This document shows, piece after piece, positions 1 to 8,089 of a stretch of 64,000 nucleotides of DNA. The stretch is from an uncultured Prevotella sp. (GTDB taxonomy: Bacteria; Bacteroidota; Bacteroidia; Bacteroidales; Bacteroidaceae). The position numbers and the translations under genes were made by a program. Location: contig ONKL01000005.1 in NCBI GenBank assembly GCA_900318395.1, forward strand, positions 16,779 through 80,778, written 5' to 3'. The notes under the pieces are model-generated. The model saw nothing but the letters and a program-made list of their open reading frames with translations, was not told the origin of the DNA and searched no databases. The first letter of the stretch is position 1, and every line of letters begins with the position of its first letter.

Positions 1-516
1 AAGACATCCAATTGCCGTTTGGCGCTTTTCTGCAGAATCCCCTCGTAGAGTATCTTCCATTAGAATAAGGATTAAGACGAATGAGCATCTGCGGTATGAC
101 CACAGCTTTTACATGACTCGTAGAGTATCTTCCATTAGAATAAGGATTAAGACTGTTTTGTCTTCCACGATAGCCACGTTGCGAACGTACTCGTAGAGTA
201 TCTTCCATTAGAATAAGGATAAAGACTCGGACCTGTTGAAGACTGTGTTACCAAGACCAAACTCATAGAGTATCTTCCAATAGAATAAGGATTAAGACTT
301 GATTGGATAGCCGCCTTTAGCGTCTGGTTGCTGAGCTCGTAGATCATATTCCATTAGAATAAGGATTAAGACAGCGTGCCCATTTCCTCTTTCGAGAACT
401 TGTTCTTCGCCCTCGTAGAGTATTTTCCATTAGAATAAGGATTAAGACTTCCGCAACTTTGCGCAATTTAATGTCTTCTAAGTCTCGTAGAGTATCTTCC
501 ATTAGAATAAGGATTA
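1..516 (+). CRISPR. CRISPR array, trailer end (7 repeats plus a partial one)
   Basis: A 37-bp repeat beginning CTCGTAGAG and ending ATTAAGAC occurs at 42-78, 117-153, 190-226, 262-298, 336-372, 412-448 and 484-516, and the last 5 bases of another copy sit at 1-5. Spacers are 35-39 bp (6-41, 79-116, 154-189, 227-261, 299-335, 373-411, 449-483). Copies 1 and 2 are canonical; copies 3 to 6 carry substitutions and copy 7 loses its 3' end. This places the trailer on the right and the leader beyond the left edge. Transcription left to right would leave ATTAAGAC as an 8-nt crRNA handle, similar to the ATTGAAAC handle of type I-B and III systems; the type assignment is inference. No cas gene is in the window. 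Confidence 0.95.
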
Positions 517-523
517 TTCAAAA

Positions 524-550
524 AACGGTTCCACGTAGAATGGAACCGTT
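524..550. terminator. 10-bp perfect hairpin after the CRISPR array
   Basis: AACGGTTCCA (524-533) pairs perfectly with TGGAACCGTT (541-550) around a 7-nt loop. It lies directly after the decayed last repeat and before the promoter of the next gene. It may end the crRNA precursor transcript, although no clear T-run follows on the plus strand. Confidence 0.5.
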
Positions 551-566
551 CACAAGGTTGTTTTTC

Positions 567-597
567 TTGCAAGGTTGCGAAAAACGCCTTACCTTTG
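567..597 (+). promoter_or_regulatory. Bacteroidota-type promoter
   Basis: TTG at 567-569, 20 nt, then TACCTTTG at 590-597, matching the Bacteroidota -33/-7 consensus. It would drive the gene starting at 675 and probably the following genes through the helicase. Confidence 0.65.
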
Positions 598-674
598 CAG
601 CGTCAATCATCGAAACCACCTCGAGATTGATGCTGCAAATGCTTTGTGGTGGGAACTAAAATCAGAAAACGACT

Positions 675-1121
675 ATGATGAATACAGCACTCCAAACTAT
701 TGCAACAAAAGCTCTCCCCGCTCTTTCTGGTGAGCAGATAACATACAATGCAGCTAAGAACGTGTTTCTTTCGCAGGGATACACTAGTGCAGCAGGAAAT
801 ATGTACTACAAGGCTATCCGTCTGTCAAACAGACTGGTGGTGTACTATGATCTTGGGCAGGGGTATGCCTATACCTTCCTGAACGGTATCAAACTCTACT
901 GCTTTGATGGGCAGAAGGCCAGCCTCATCGCTCAGAAGTACTGGGGTGGCTGTGACTATCGCATCTTCAGCGAGCAGTTTGCCAAGGAGCAGAGCATCAT
1001 GATGCTGAAGGGCTTCTTGGAGGGACAGCTGAAGTTGCAGGGAGCACGCGTGAGTGATCAAGAACTCATCAGCTTTGCAAGAGGTATGATCGAGGAGACT
1101 CAACGCAAGCAGTTAGCCTAA
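675..1121 (+). CDS. Conserved protein of unknown function (paralogue of next gene)
   Basis: I do not recognise this 148-residue protein. It is soluble, with no signal peptide or membrane segment. It shares a pattern with the next protein: YY+ before IR..., a hydrophobic RLVV-type strand, YTFL..I.LYCFDGQK, and a C-terminal helical part with QS.MMLKGFLEGQ. The two genes therefore look like tandem duplicates. The start could be either of two adjacent ATG codons (675 or 678). The 58-bp gap to the next gene and the same orientation suggest one transcript with the helicase at 1688. Family membership is inferred only from the internal comparison. Confidence 0.75.
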   Translation: MMNTALQTIATKALPALSGEQITYNAAKNVFLSQGYTSAAGNMYYKAIRLSNRLVVYYDLGQGYAYTFLNGIKLYCFDGQKASLIAQKYWGGCDYRIFSEQFAKEQSIMMLKGFLEGQLKLQGARVSDQELISFARGMIEETQRKQLA

Positions 1122-1178
1122 GGGCTACTGCCTGCGACATAGATAACAAGATGTTTAACCATTAAAATCGACAAAACT

Positions 1179-1685
1179 ATGGCAACATTGACAAAGGCAA
1201 TCAACAAGAACCTGTTTGACAGCATCCTGCCGTCATTCGGTAATCCGCGAGTTCATATTCCCGTCTGGGATGACAGTCAGAAGATGTTCATCTGCGATGA
1301 GTTCGAGAGTGGTAGCGGACATCGTTATTATCGTGGCATCCGCTTCTGTGATCGTATCGTCATCCTTGAGAAGGTGGGTCTGTATCACAGTTGGACTTAC
1401 ATCGACAGCATCGAACTCTATGCCTTCAACGGGCAGAAGATGGAACTCATCCAGAAGCGTGACTACGATAAGGTATTCCGCAGCGAGGCGTTTATCCGTC
1501 AGGAGTCGGAGCAGATGGTGAAGGACTATCTGACTGGTGTGATGAAAGCTCAGCGCATCTGTGCTCCTGTAGAGCAGATTGCAGCCCAGGCCTCTGAACT
1601 GATCAACGGATGCTACAAGAGCTTCCTTGATCCGGACTTCAACACACGTTTAACTCAAATACTCCCCAAACTAGAACAGCGATAA
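1179..1685 (+). CDS. Conserved protein of unknown function (paralogue of previous gene)
   Basis: This is a 168-residue soluble protein of unknown function. It repeats the layout of the preceding protein: RYYRGIRFCDRIVIL, then WTYIDSIELYAFNGQK, then a helical region with ESEQMVKDYLTGVMKAQ. It has an N-terminal extension of about 20 residues and a longer C-terminal tail. It ends 2 bp before the helicase ATG, so translational coupling with the helicase is likely. This context suggests a link with nucleic-acid metabolism, but nothing in the sequence itself shows one. Confidence 0.75.
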   Translation: MATLTKAINKNLFDSILPSFGNPRVHIPVWDDSQKMFICDEFESGSGHRYYRGIRFCDRIVILEKVGLYHSWTYIDSIELYAFNGQKMELIQKRDYDKVFRSEAFIRQESEQMVKDYLTGVMKAQRICAPVEQIAAQASELINGCYKSFLDPDFNTRLTQILPKLEQR

Positions 1686-1687
1686 TT

Positions 1688-3736
1688 ATGGAAAACATGA
1701 TCGACACACAGAACAAGCAGCAGGTGATGGCTTTCGAGCTGATTGCCAACACCAACAGTAGTTTCTTCCTCACAGGACGTGCAGGAACAGGTAAGACAAC
1801 CTTCTTGCGCAATGTGCAGAAGATGGTGGACAAGCAGTTTATCACACTGGCTCCCACTGGTGTGGCTGCTATCCTCGCAGGTGGTGATACTATCCACTCA
1901 TTCTTCGGACTGCCCATGGATGTATGCACACTAGGCACGATGGGGAAGATGAGTGAGGCGAGAATCCTCACACTGATCCATACGGACACCATTATTATAG
2001 ATGAGGTGTCGATGGTGCGCTGCGACATCATTGATGCCATCGACTACACGATGCGGAAGACGCTGCGCTCTTCACTGCCTTTCGGAGGTAAGCAGGTGAT
2101 CTTCGTGGGTGATATGTTCCAGCTACCACCAGTACTGAAGAAAGGGGCTGAAAGCGATCTGATGCACGACCTCTATCATGCGGATGACTGTTTCTTCTAC
2201 AAGGCAGACGTTATCAAGCGTATGCGAATGGTGAAGATCGAGTTCCAGAAGGTGTATCGTCAGGAAGATGAGGCTTTTCTCAAAATCCTTGAGAGCGTTC
2301 GCCTGAACAAGACGACCCCAGAGATTCTGATGCATCTGAATGAGCGTGTCTGCCATCCTACAAAGGAGGATGGGGCAGTGATCACGCTGGCATCGCTCAA
2401 TAGGACTGCTGATGGCATCAATCAGAATCGTCTTGCTGAGATTGAGGCAGAGGAGTACACTTACGAGGGTACTGTCACTGGCAAGTTCGAGGAGAAGCGT
2501 TTCCCTGTGGATAAGACCATGAAGCTGAAGGTGGGTGCTCAGGTGATGTTTACTCGCAACGATTCGCATAAGCGTTGGGTGAATGGCACCATTGGCAAAG
2601 TGACCAAGTTGTCGAAGGACGAGATAAAGGTAACTATTGAGGGTGGTGAGACCTACGTGGTGCCTAACTGCTCTTGGGAGTCGTACAGTTATGAGTACGA
2701 TAAGGAGGAGCGCAAGATGAAGAAAGAACTGATGGGTACGTTCACCCAGTATCCGCTTCGACTCGCATGGGCCATCACTGTACATAAGAGTCAGGGTATG
2801 ACTTTTGACAAGCTCTACCTTGATCTGAGCAGAGGCATGTTCGCTGCAGGCCAACTCTATGTAGCACTGAGTCGTGTGCGTTCGTTGGGTGGATTGTTCC
2901 TCTCGCGTCCTATCATTCCTCAGTATGCTCATACGAGCCGTGAAGTGCTGTCGTATGCCAACGGCTATAACGACGAGCAGATGATCAACAGCGAGATTGA
3001 AAGCGGAAAGGCTGTCTATCAGTTGCTGGCGCATCACGACTATGATGAGGCTGCCAAGCAGTATCTGATGTTGGTGCAGAAGAAGGCTTCCAATGGCGAC
3101 ATCAAGGAGGCGATGCAGCAGACCAAGCGATTCCTCGATACTGTGATCTGTGACGAAGAACTTTATGGGTGTGCAGAAGAGATTCCAGCATCGTTGATGG
3201 AGGCAGACCATTGGGCACCTAAGTTCCTCGTGGCCCTGTTGAGCCTCTATGCAGGCAAGTATGAGCAGGCCTTGGTGTATGCTGATAGCGTGTTGGCTCA
3301 GCATCAATGCCAGGAGGCTCTCTATGTGAAGTCACGCAGTCTGGCTAAACTCGAACGTTACGAGGAGGCTGACACTGTGAATGTGCTGATGGGTGACGTG
3401 TTCGATATGTCAACGCCAGACTGCAAGGTGCTCTACATGATTGCCATGCTCAACGAGTTGCATATTGGCGACAATGGTCTGAACCTGATGCAGGAACTCA
3501 TCAAGGCAAAGCCAAAGTACGACAAGGGTATCCTGTCGCTTCGTTATCTGATGAAGCGTAAGGGCTTGGGGCTCGTGAAGACATCGGATGATCCTCGAGA
3601 GTTGGTGGATGACTTCAATTCGGACATCACTGATGAAGAGTTTGCCCAGAAGTTGGCAACAGCTCGCGAGAAGGCTCCAAAGGCAGTAGAATACCTGCTT
3701 CGACTCATCAAGAAGCAGGTGTTCTCTGACGAGTGA
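1688..3736 (+). CDS. Pif1-like/RecD-type DNA helicase with TPR-like tail
   Basis: This 682-residue protein is a superfamily 1 helicase of the Pif1 type, expected to unwind DNA using ATP. Motif I (Walker A) GRAGTGKTT is at residues 30-38, the Pif1-like LAPTGVAA follows at about 54-61, and motif II IIIDEVS is at about 102-108. GDMFQLPPV (motif III region) comes next, and TVHKSQGMTFD with YVALSRVR (motifs V and VI) lies at about 363-400. After residue 430 the sequence becomes helical and rich in A/L/Y repeats such as KYEQALVYADSVL, resembling TPR units. That tail is absent from minimal Pif1 proteins. The gene starts 2 bp after the preceding unknown gene. There is no sign of disruption. Confidence 0.9.
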   Translation: MENMIDTQNKQQVMAFELIANTNSSFFLTGRAGTGKTTFLRNVQKMVDKQFITLAPTGVAAILAGGDTIHSFFGLPMDVCTLGTMGKMSEARILTLIHTDTIIIDEVSMVRCDIIDAIDYTMRKTLRSSLPFGGKQVIFVGDMFQLPPVLKKGAESDLMHDLYHADDCFFYKADVIKRMRMVKIEFQKVYRQEDEAFLKILESVRLNKTTPEILMHLNERVCHPTKEDGAVITLASLNRTADGINQNRLAEIEAEEYTYEGTVTGKFEEKRFPVDKTMKLKVGAQVMFTRNDSHKRWVNGTIGKVTKLSKDEIKVTIEGGETYVVPNCSWESYSYEYDKEERKMKKELMGTFTQYPLRLAWAITVHKSQGMTFDKLYLDLSRGMFAAGQLYVALSRVRSLGGLFLSRPIIPQYAHTSREVLSYANGYNDEQMINSEIESGKAVYQLLAHHDYDEAAKQYLMLVQKKASNGDIKEAMQQTKRFLDTVICDEELYGCAEEIPASLMEADHWAPKFLVALLSLYAGKYEQALVYADSVLAQHQCQEALYVKSRSLAKLERYEEADTVNVLMGDVFDMSTPDCKVLYMIAMLNELHIGDNGLNLMQELIKAKPKYDKGILSLRYLMKRKGLGLVKTSDDPRELVDDFNSDITDEEFAQKLATAREKAPKAVEYLLRLIKKQVFSDE

Positions 3737-3787
3737 ACTTCGGATGCCATGATTAACATATTTACTAACTAAACACAACTACAAACT

Positions 3788-4327
3788 ATGAGACACGCGA
3801 AAGATACAGAGAACGAAGAGTTGAAGCAGTTTCATTGCTCTATCCTCATCAAGGAGATGCAGGAGAAAGTGCAGATGCTTAAGGCGTATGGGATGACTGA
3901 AGAGGAGATAATCTCACAGTTGTTCTGCTGCCACCCATTGCCTAAGTTGATGATCAGCAGGAGCTACAGGATATTCTTAGGCGATGAGCGTAAAGAGGTG
4001 CATTTGGAGCCTTTGGTAAAGTCAGTGTATCTGCTATTCCTGAAGCATCCTGAAGGTATCAATTTCAAGGACTTACCTGACTATCGCGAAGAGCTGACAA
4101 GAATCTATGACAAGGTTCGCCCTTGGGGATTATCTGATAGAGCCATTCAGAGTATAGAGGATGTTACTAATCCGCTACTTAACTCTATCAATGAGAAATG
4201 CACAAGAATCAGGAAGGTATTTACTTCCATACTTGATAGTAGCATTGCTGAACAATATTACATAAAAGGTAAACGAGGTGAGCCCAAGAAAATCTCCCTC
4301 CCTCGTGAACTGGTGACTTGGGAATGA
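3788..4327 (+). CDS. Unknown conserved protein, family A copy 1 (ftsZ-flanking)
   Basis: This is a 179-residue soluble protein that I cannot name. It is clearly homologous to the protein encoded at 6253-6837, on the other side of ftsZ. Shared blocks are LI(S/T)..YR near residue 55, YLLFLKHPEGINFK and DYREELTR near 80-105, NPLLNSINEKC with RIRKVF near 120-140, and LPRELV at the C terminus. The central block resembles a small DNA-binding-like helical domain, but no HTH can be claimed. A hairpin terminator follows directly at 4329. Confidence 0.75.
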   Translation: MRHAKDTENEELKQFHCSILIKEMQEKVQMLKAYGMTEEEIISQLFCCHPLPKLMISRSYRIFLGDERKEVHLEPLVKSVYLLFLKHPEGINFKDLPDYREELTRIYDKVRPWGLSDRAIQSIEDVTNPLLNSINEKCTRIRKVFTSILDSSIAEQYYIKGKRGEPKKISLPRELVTWE

Positions 4328-4328
4328 A

Positions 4329-4357
4329 ATGCCATTTCCACAAGCCTTGTGGGGCAT
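4329..4357 (+). terminator. Hairpin terminator-like structure
   Basis: ATGCC (4329-4333) and CCACAAG (4338-4344) pair with CTTGTGG (4346-4352) and GGCAT (4353-4357), with an ATTT bulge. It starts 2 bp after the stop of the preceding gene and lies just upstream of the next promoter. A hairpin with the same CAAG/CTTG tip is at 4911-4934. Confidence 0.6.
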
Positions 4358-4363
4358 ATTTGC

Positions 4364-4394
4364 TTGGTGGCATAGATATTTGTTCGTATCTTTG
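4364..4394 (+). promoter_or_regulatory. Bacteroidota-type promoter
   Basis: TTG at 4364-4366, 20 nt, then TATCTTTG at 4387-4394. It lies 25 nt upstream of an ATG at 4419 and marks the start of the small-gene pair. Confidence 0.7.
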
Positions 4395-4418
4395 CCACAG
4401 TTTTTTATATTGCAAGTT

Positions 4419-4754
4419 ATGACAGATTACGAGTACATTATTAAACAAGCGAAGAAGCTTTATTACACACAATGGAGCGAAGAGGAATTACGTAAATGCG
4501 TGGACATGTTGCCAGCGCTTGAACGCGAAGAACTTGTGTCGTTGTGCCATTGTAAATGGATCAAGAAAGTAATGAAAGCGCAGAATTACCTTTTTAGTTA
4601 TGCAAGGCAAAGATACAATAACAGATGTTATGATGAAGAAGTTTATATTGGTTATAGCGTCATTCGTGGTTGCACTGATAGTAGTTGGGGCGTTTTGGCA
4701 TCTGAATGTCCAAAAAGAGCATGCTTTCGACTATTACCAGAAGGAGTTGGCTAA
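4419..4754 (+). CDS. Small unknown protein, 3' half overlapping next gene
   Basis: This reading frame of 111 residues starts at the first ATG after the promoter; an upstream in-frame ATG at 4329 lies inside a terminator hairpin and is rejected. The first 65 residues look like an ordinary helical protein (YEYIIKQAKKLYYTQWSEEE, then KCVDMLPALEREEL). From about residue 70 the frame runs for 125 nt over the start of the next gene in a different phase, and its composition there (many Cys, Gly, Arg) looks like out-of-frame reading. Either two genes truly overlap, or a deletion or frameshift removed the original stop of this gene. Confidence 0.5.
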   Translation: MTDYEYIIKQAKKLYYTQWSEEELRKCVDMLPALEREELVSLCHCKWIKKVMKAQNYLFSYARQRYNNRCYDEEVYIGYSVIRGCTDSSWGVLASECPKRACFRLLPEGVG

Positions 4755-4908
4755 GCGCGATAAGAAGATGAGGCAGATGGAGGACTCCATACGTCATCTG
4801 GGAGCCAGAGTGGAGATCTACGAGATAACTTTCGATGCACTACGTGAGGTGGATTCTGCAACAGTGGATAGAGTCTTCCATACGATATGGAATGTTCGTG
4901 AAGAATAA
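4630..4908 (+). CDS. Small membrane-anchored coiled-coil protein
   Basis: A 92-residue protein starting at MMKKFILVIASFVV. It has one N-terminal membrane segment (residues about 3-24), followed by a charged helical stretch (YYQKELAKRDKKMRQMEDSI) typical of a short coiled coil. The layout, with a single membrane anchor and coiled coil, resembles FtsL/FtsB-like division proteins, and the gene sits just before an ftsZ. That similarity is architectural only. The start at 4630 is preferred over the in-frame ATG at 4600 because the signal-anchor begins there. It overlaps the preceding frame in a different phase. Confidence 0.7.
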   Translation: MMKKFILVIASFVVALIVVGAFWHLNVQKEHAFDYYQKELAKRDKKMRQMEDSIRHLGARVEIYEITFDALREVDSATVDRVFHTIWNVREE

Positions 4909-4910
4909 AT

Positions 4911-4934
4911 ATCTCTCGCAAGCCTTGCGGAGAT
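4911..4934 (+). terminator. Hairpin terminator-like structure
   Basis: ATCTC and CGCAAG pair with CTTGCG and GAGAT, with one bulged T. The structure starts 2 bp after the stop of the small membrane protein and abuts the ftsZ promoter, so it probably separates the two transcripts. Confidence 0.5.
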
Positions 4935-4965
4935 TTGGAAGTATGAGGGAAGTTTCGTATCTTTG
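4934..4965 (+). promoter_or_regulatory. ftsZ promoter
   Basis: TTTG at 4934-4937, 20 nt, then TATCTTTG at 4958-4965, 26 nt upstream of the ftsZ ATG. A dedicated promoter fits the isolated position of this ftsZ. Confidence 0.7.
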
Positions 4966-4991
4966 TACCCGAAATTAAATGGAGTATAAAT

Positions 4992-6260
4992 ATGGGTGAA
5001 GATATTATTCCTTTTTTTAATGAGGTAACTGACAAGATGCAGGGCATCATCAAGGTCGTTGGCGTTGGTGGTGGAGGCTGCAACGCTGTTAATAATATGT
5101 ATAAGGAGGGTGTAGAGGGGGTGACGTATGCTGTCTGCAATACGGATAGTCAGTCGTTGTCACGCTCGGAAGTGCCAGTGAAGATACAATTAGGCGAAGG
5201 TTTAGGCGCAGGGGGCGATCCAGAGAAGGGACGGAATGAGGCTGTGAGTACTATCGACAGTATTCAGAATCTGCTAAACGATGGCACCAAGATGGTTTTT
5301 GTGACTGCTGGTATGGGTGGCGGCACTGGTACTGGTGCTGCTCCTGTGGTGGCTGGTGTGGCAAAGAATATGGGATTGCTGACAATTGGTGTGGTGACGA
5401 TTCCATTCTACTTTGAGAAGAAGCGCAAGATCATAAAGGCTTTGAAAGGCGTGGAGGAGATGCGTAAGAACGTGGATGCCCTCCTGATTGTGAACAATGA
5501 ACGCCTCTGTGATGTCTATTCCGATGCTGAGATTCCTTTGAAGGAGGCTTTCTTCAGGGCTGACAATATCCTGATGGATGCTGTGAAGGGTATCTCGGAA
5601 CTCATCACCTTGCCCAGTGACGGTGGTATCAAGAGTGACTTCCGCGATGTGGAGACTACGATGAAGAATGGCGGTGGTGCTATTATGGCTATGGGACGCG
5701 CCAGTGGTGAACATCGCGTAGAGAGAGCCATTCTCAATGCTTTGGACTCTCCTCTGCTTTATGGTAATGACATTGGCAAAGCCAAACGCATCCTCTTTAA
5801 CATCTATGCGAGCGATGAATTTCCTATCTTTGTACGTGAGTTGCAAGAGATAGATGATTTCTTTGATCAGCTGGATCCCAATATCGAGGTAATATGGGGT
5901 ACGGCTACGGATGATTCTCTGGGGGAGGATGCCAAGGTGACGATTCTCGCCACAGGTATGGAGGATAGTCTGAAGGAGGAAGTGAAGACAGATGTGTATC
6001 GTAACGAGGATGAATATTTCGAGAATCTGATACCTCTGCTCTATAAGCCTGCCAAGAAGACACCAACGATGGCGCAAGTCATAGCAAAGCAGCAAGAGAT
6101 TGTCTTCGATGTGGAGCCTGCTCCTGAGCCTGAACCAGCAGTGGCTCCTGAGCCGGAACCTGAGCCTGAACCTATACCTAAAAAAGAAAAGACTCCCTCA
6201 GCAATTGATAAATTGAAGAATTGGCTCAATTGTTTTATGAAAGAAGATCCGAATGACTGA
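4992..6260 (+). CDS. ftsZ: FtsZ-family tubulin-like GTPase, probably a second FtsZ
   Basis: This 422-residue protein is an FtsZ-type GTPase, the family that polymerises into the division ring. It shows [16 protein letters not shown] at about residue 21, the nucleotide signature [10 protein letters not shown] at about 110-119, and a T7-loop region [10 protein letters not shown] near 216-225, where both catalytic aspartates are kept. The C-terminal linker is an EP repeat ([10 protein letters not shown]) and the extreme tail ([14 protein letters not shown]) looks amphipathic rather than like the usual IPAFLR-type peptide. No ftsA, ftsQ or mur gene is adjacent, unlike the dcw-cluster ftsZ of Bacteroidota. 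I infer a paralogue with a distinct role; it could still be the only copy. The last 8 bases overlap the next gene. Confidence 0.9.
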   Translation: MGEDIIPFFNEVTDKMQGIIKVVGVGGGGCNAVNNMYKEGVEGVTYAVCNTDSQSLSRSEVPVKIQLGEGLGAGGDPEKGRNEAVSTIDSIQNLLNDGTKMVFVTAGMGGGTGTGAAPVVAGVAKNMGLLTIGVVTIPFYFEKKRKIIKALKGVEEMRKNVDALLIVNNERLCDVYSDAEIPLKEAFFRADNILMDAVKGISELITLPSDGGIKSDFRDVETTMKNGGGAIMAMGRASGEHRVERAILNALDSPLLYGNDIGKAKRILFNIYASDEFPIFVRELQEIDDFFDQLDPNIEVIWGTATDDSLGEDAKVTILATGMEDSLKEEVKTDVYRNEDEYFENLIPLLYKPAKKTPTMAQVIAKQQEIVFDVEPAPEPEPAVAPEPEPEPEPIPKKEKTPSAIDKLKNWLNCFMKEDPND

Positions 6261-6837
6261 ACAGATGACACCTGAAGAGATGGCCTTGGAGGTGAAGCGT
6301 CTCGCAGGGCAGCTACAGGCAGAGGGTAAGATCGACCTTTTGCTGAAAGCCCTTGGTGTGCCCTTGCTCGAAGAATTGCGCATCGAGGCTGCCAAGGGGA
6401 AACTGAGTCGTCTTCTCATCACCAACGACTATCGATTCATCCTTGAAGATTATAATCGTCAGGAGGTGGAGCTTCAGCCTGTGCATAAGGCTGTCTATCT
6501 GCTCTTCCTGGCGCATCCTGAAGGGATAGAGTTCAAACGACTCTCGGATTATCGCGAGGAACTTACCCGTTATTATATGGCTACGGCAAAGCTGATGGAT
6601 AAGGAGAAAATTATCGAAGGCGTGGATCATCTGGTTAATCCTCTCGATAATGCCATCAATGAGAAATGTTCGCGTATCAAGAAGGTGTTTCTCGACATGA
6701 TGGACGAATATACTGCGAGCTACTACATTATCAGCAGCCATACCCAGAAACACATCGCAGGCTCCAGCCGTATCTGGTATCAACGCCTGAAGGTCATCAC
6801 CCTGCCAAGAGAATTAGTCGTTTATTCAAAAGCGTGA
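6253..6837 (+). CDS. Unknown conserved protein, family A copy 2 (overlaps ftsZ)
   Basis: A 194-residue soluble protein of unknown function, homologous to the protein at 3788-4327. Shared blocks include VYLLFLAHPEGIEFKRL, DYREELTR, NPLDNAINEKC, RIKKVF and the C-terminal LPRELV. Its N-terminal 60 residues differ from copy 1 ([22 protein letters not shown]). It begins inside the last codons of ftsZ, with 8 nt shared in another frame, so it is translationally coupled to FtsZ. The two copies bracket the ftsZ locus, which hints at a functional tie. The hairpin at 6855-6889 follows. Confidence 0.78.
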   Translation: MTEQMTPEEMALEVKRLAGQLQAEGKIDLLLKALGVPLLEELRIEAAKGKLSRLLITNDYRFILEDYNRQEVELQPVHKAVYLLFLAHPEGIEFKRLSDYREELTRYYMATAKLMDKEKIIEGVDHLVNPLDNAINEKCSRIKKVFLDMMDEYTASYYIISSHTQKHIAGSSRIWYQRLKVITLPRELVVYSKA

Positions 6838-6854
6838 TTAGGGAAGACAAAAAA

Positions 6855-6889
6855 GAAAGCAAGAGTGTCATCACGACGGTCTTGCTTTC
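6855..6889. terminator. Inverted repeat, likely terminator of ftsZ operon
   Basis: GAAAGCAAGA (6855-6864) pairs perfectly with TCTTGCTTTC (6880-6889) around a 15-nt loop, 17 bp after the last stop of the ftsZ operon. No long T-run follows, so it may be a processing or termination hairpin. Confidence 0.55.
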
Positions 6890-6999
6890 AAATTTCTAAC
6901 TAACTTATTATCAACTATTCATTACTCATTCTGATTTTGCTGGTGCAAAGGTACGATGATTTTTGGCTGTTTGTATGCTTTTTATGTGAAAAAATAAAC

Positions 7000-7038
7000 G
7001 TAAACGTTTGCGATTTTCGATAATTATTCGTATCTTTG
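7000..7038 (+). promoter_or_regulatory. lacI-family gene promoter with likely auto-operator
   Basis: TTTG at 7007-7010, 20 nt, then TATCTTTG at 7031-7038. The -33 box lies inside GTAAACGTTTGC (7000-7011), a near palindrome with a central CG, the shape of LacI/CcpA-family operators. Binding there would block the promoter, so autoregulation by the downstream gene product is inferred. Confidence 0.6.
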
Positions 7039-7065
7039 CCGCGTCTATCTAAATTATCAACTTTC

Positions 7066-8088
7066 ATGGCTAATATAAAACGCAGAACGTCACTGAAAGA
7101 TCTCGCCAAGGAGCTTGGCGTCAGTATCGCAACCGTCAGTCGTGCGCTGAGAAGTTCGCCTGAGATTGGTCTGGAGATGCAGGCAAAGGTGAAAGAGCTG
7201 GCTAAACGACTGAACTATAGGCCTAATCCCTTTGCTCAGAGTCTTCGCAAAGAGGCTCCGAGAGTGATTGGTGTGGTGGTACCCAATTTGGTGACACATT
7301 ATTATTCAGCAGTGCTTGACGGTATCGAAGAGGAGGCGCGCAAGGCGGGCTATTCGATTATCAGTGCGAACACCCATGAGAACAGTGAGGCTGAGGTGAG
7401 GGCCATCGACAATTTCATCAGTCTGCATGTGGAGGGAATCATCGCCTGTCTGGCTCAGGATACGACAGATTACAGTCATTTTGAGGAAATCTCGAACATG
7501 GGTATCCCTTTGGTCTTTTTCGGGCGTACCTGTCTGCCAGATAAGTTCTCGAGTGTGATGGCCAATGGTGATGTGGCAGCTCAGGAAGCGACACAGCACC
7601 TGATTGACACAGGTAGCCGGCGGATAGCCTTCGTGGGAGGTCCTAATCATCTGGACATGGTGAAGCGTCGTAAGCATGGCTATCTGGAGGCCCTGAAGGA
7701 GAATCGCATTCCTATTGAGCGTGAGTTGGTGGTATGTGAGAAGATTGACTACGAATGGGCTCTTGAGGCTACCACGAAGCTGTTGGAGATGGATAATCGG
7801 CCTGATGCTATCCTGGCTTTCAACGATATCATCACGTTTGCTGCCTTTACTGCCATCAAGCAGAAGGGGCTGGAGATTCCAAAAGACGTGGCGCTGATAG
7901 GTTTTACTGATGATGTTCACACGAAATACGTAACGCCCAAACTGTCGGTCATCGAGGATCAGTCGTATGATATGGGTGTTCAGTCTTGCCAGTTGCTGCT
8001 CAAGAACATCGGTGGCGACTCGAAGATCTACAAGAAGATCGTACCTCAGAAACTGGTGATCCGAGAGACGAGTGCCAAGCATCAATAA
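7066..8088 (+). CDS. LacI-family transcriptional regulator
   Basis: A 340-residue repressor-type regulator. The N-terminal HTH reads SLKDLAKELGVSIATVSRAL (residues about 8-27) and the hinge helix region contains RPNPFAQSLR. A periplasmic-binding-protein-like sugar-sensing domain follows, from VIGVVVPNLVTHYYSAVLDG, with DAILAFND and VALIGFTDD near the C terminus. The ATG at 7066 is used because a possible upstream TTG start at 7036 lies within the -7 promoter box. The ligand is unknown. No sugar-utilisation gene is directly adjacent, and the next gene on the right is a convergent metal ATPase. Targets may include the glycosidase genes beginning at 13394, but no matching operator was seen there. 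Confidence 0.92.
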   Translation: MANIKRRTSLKDLAKELGVSIATVSRALRSSPEIGLEMQAKVKELAKRLNYRPNPFAQSLRKEAPRVIGVVVPNLVTHYYSAVLDGIEEEARKAGYSIISANTHENSEAEVRAIDNFISLHVEGIIACLAQDTTDYSHFEEISNMGIPLVFFGRTCLPDKFSSVMANGDVAAQEATQHLIDTGSRRIAFVGGPNHLDMVKRRKHGYLEALKENRIPIERELVVCEKIDYEWALEATTKLLEMDNRPDAILAFNDIITFAAFTAIKQKGLEIPKDVALIGFTDDVHTKYVTPKLSVIEDQSYDMGVQSCQLLLKNIGGDSKIYKKIVPQKLVIRETSAKHQ

Positions 8089-8089
8089 A

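Noticed and set aside
147-347. Open frame on the minus strand across the first CRISPR repeats
   Set aside because: It is made of repeat and spacer DNA; its peptide repeats with the array period (PYSIGRYS-like units).
2123-3307. 394-codon minus-strand frame inside the helicase gene
   Set aside because: It is a shadow of the helicase gene, rich in His and Leu with no recognisable domain.
7036-7065. Upstream TTG start for the LacI-type regulator
   Set aside because: It lies in the -7 promoter box; the HTH begins shortly after ATG 7066.
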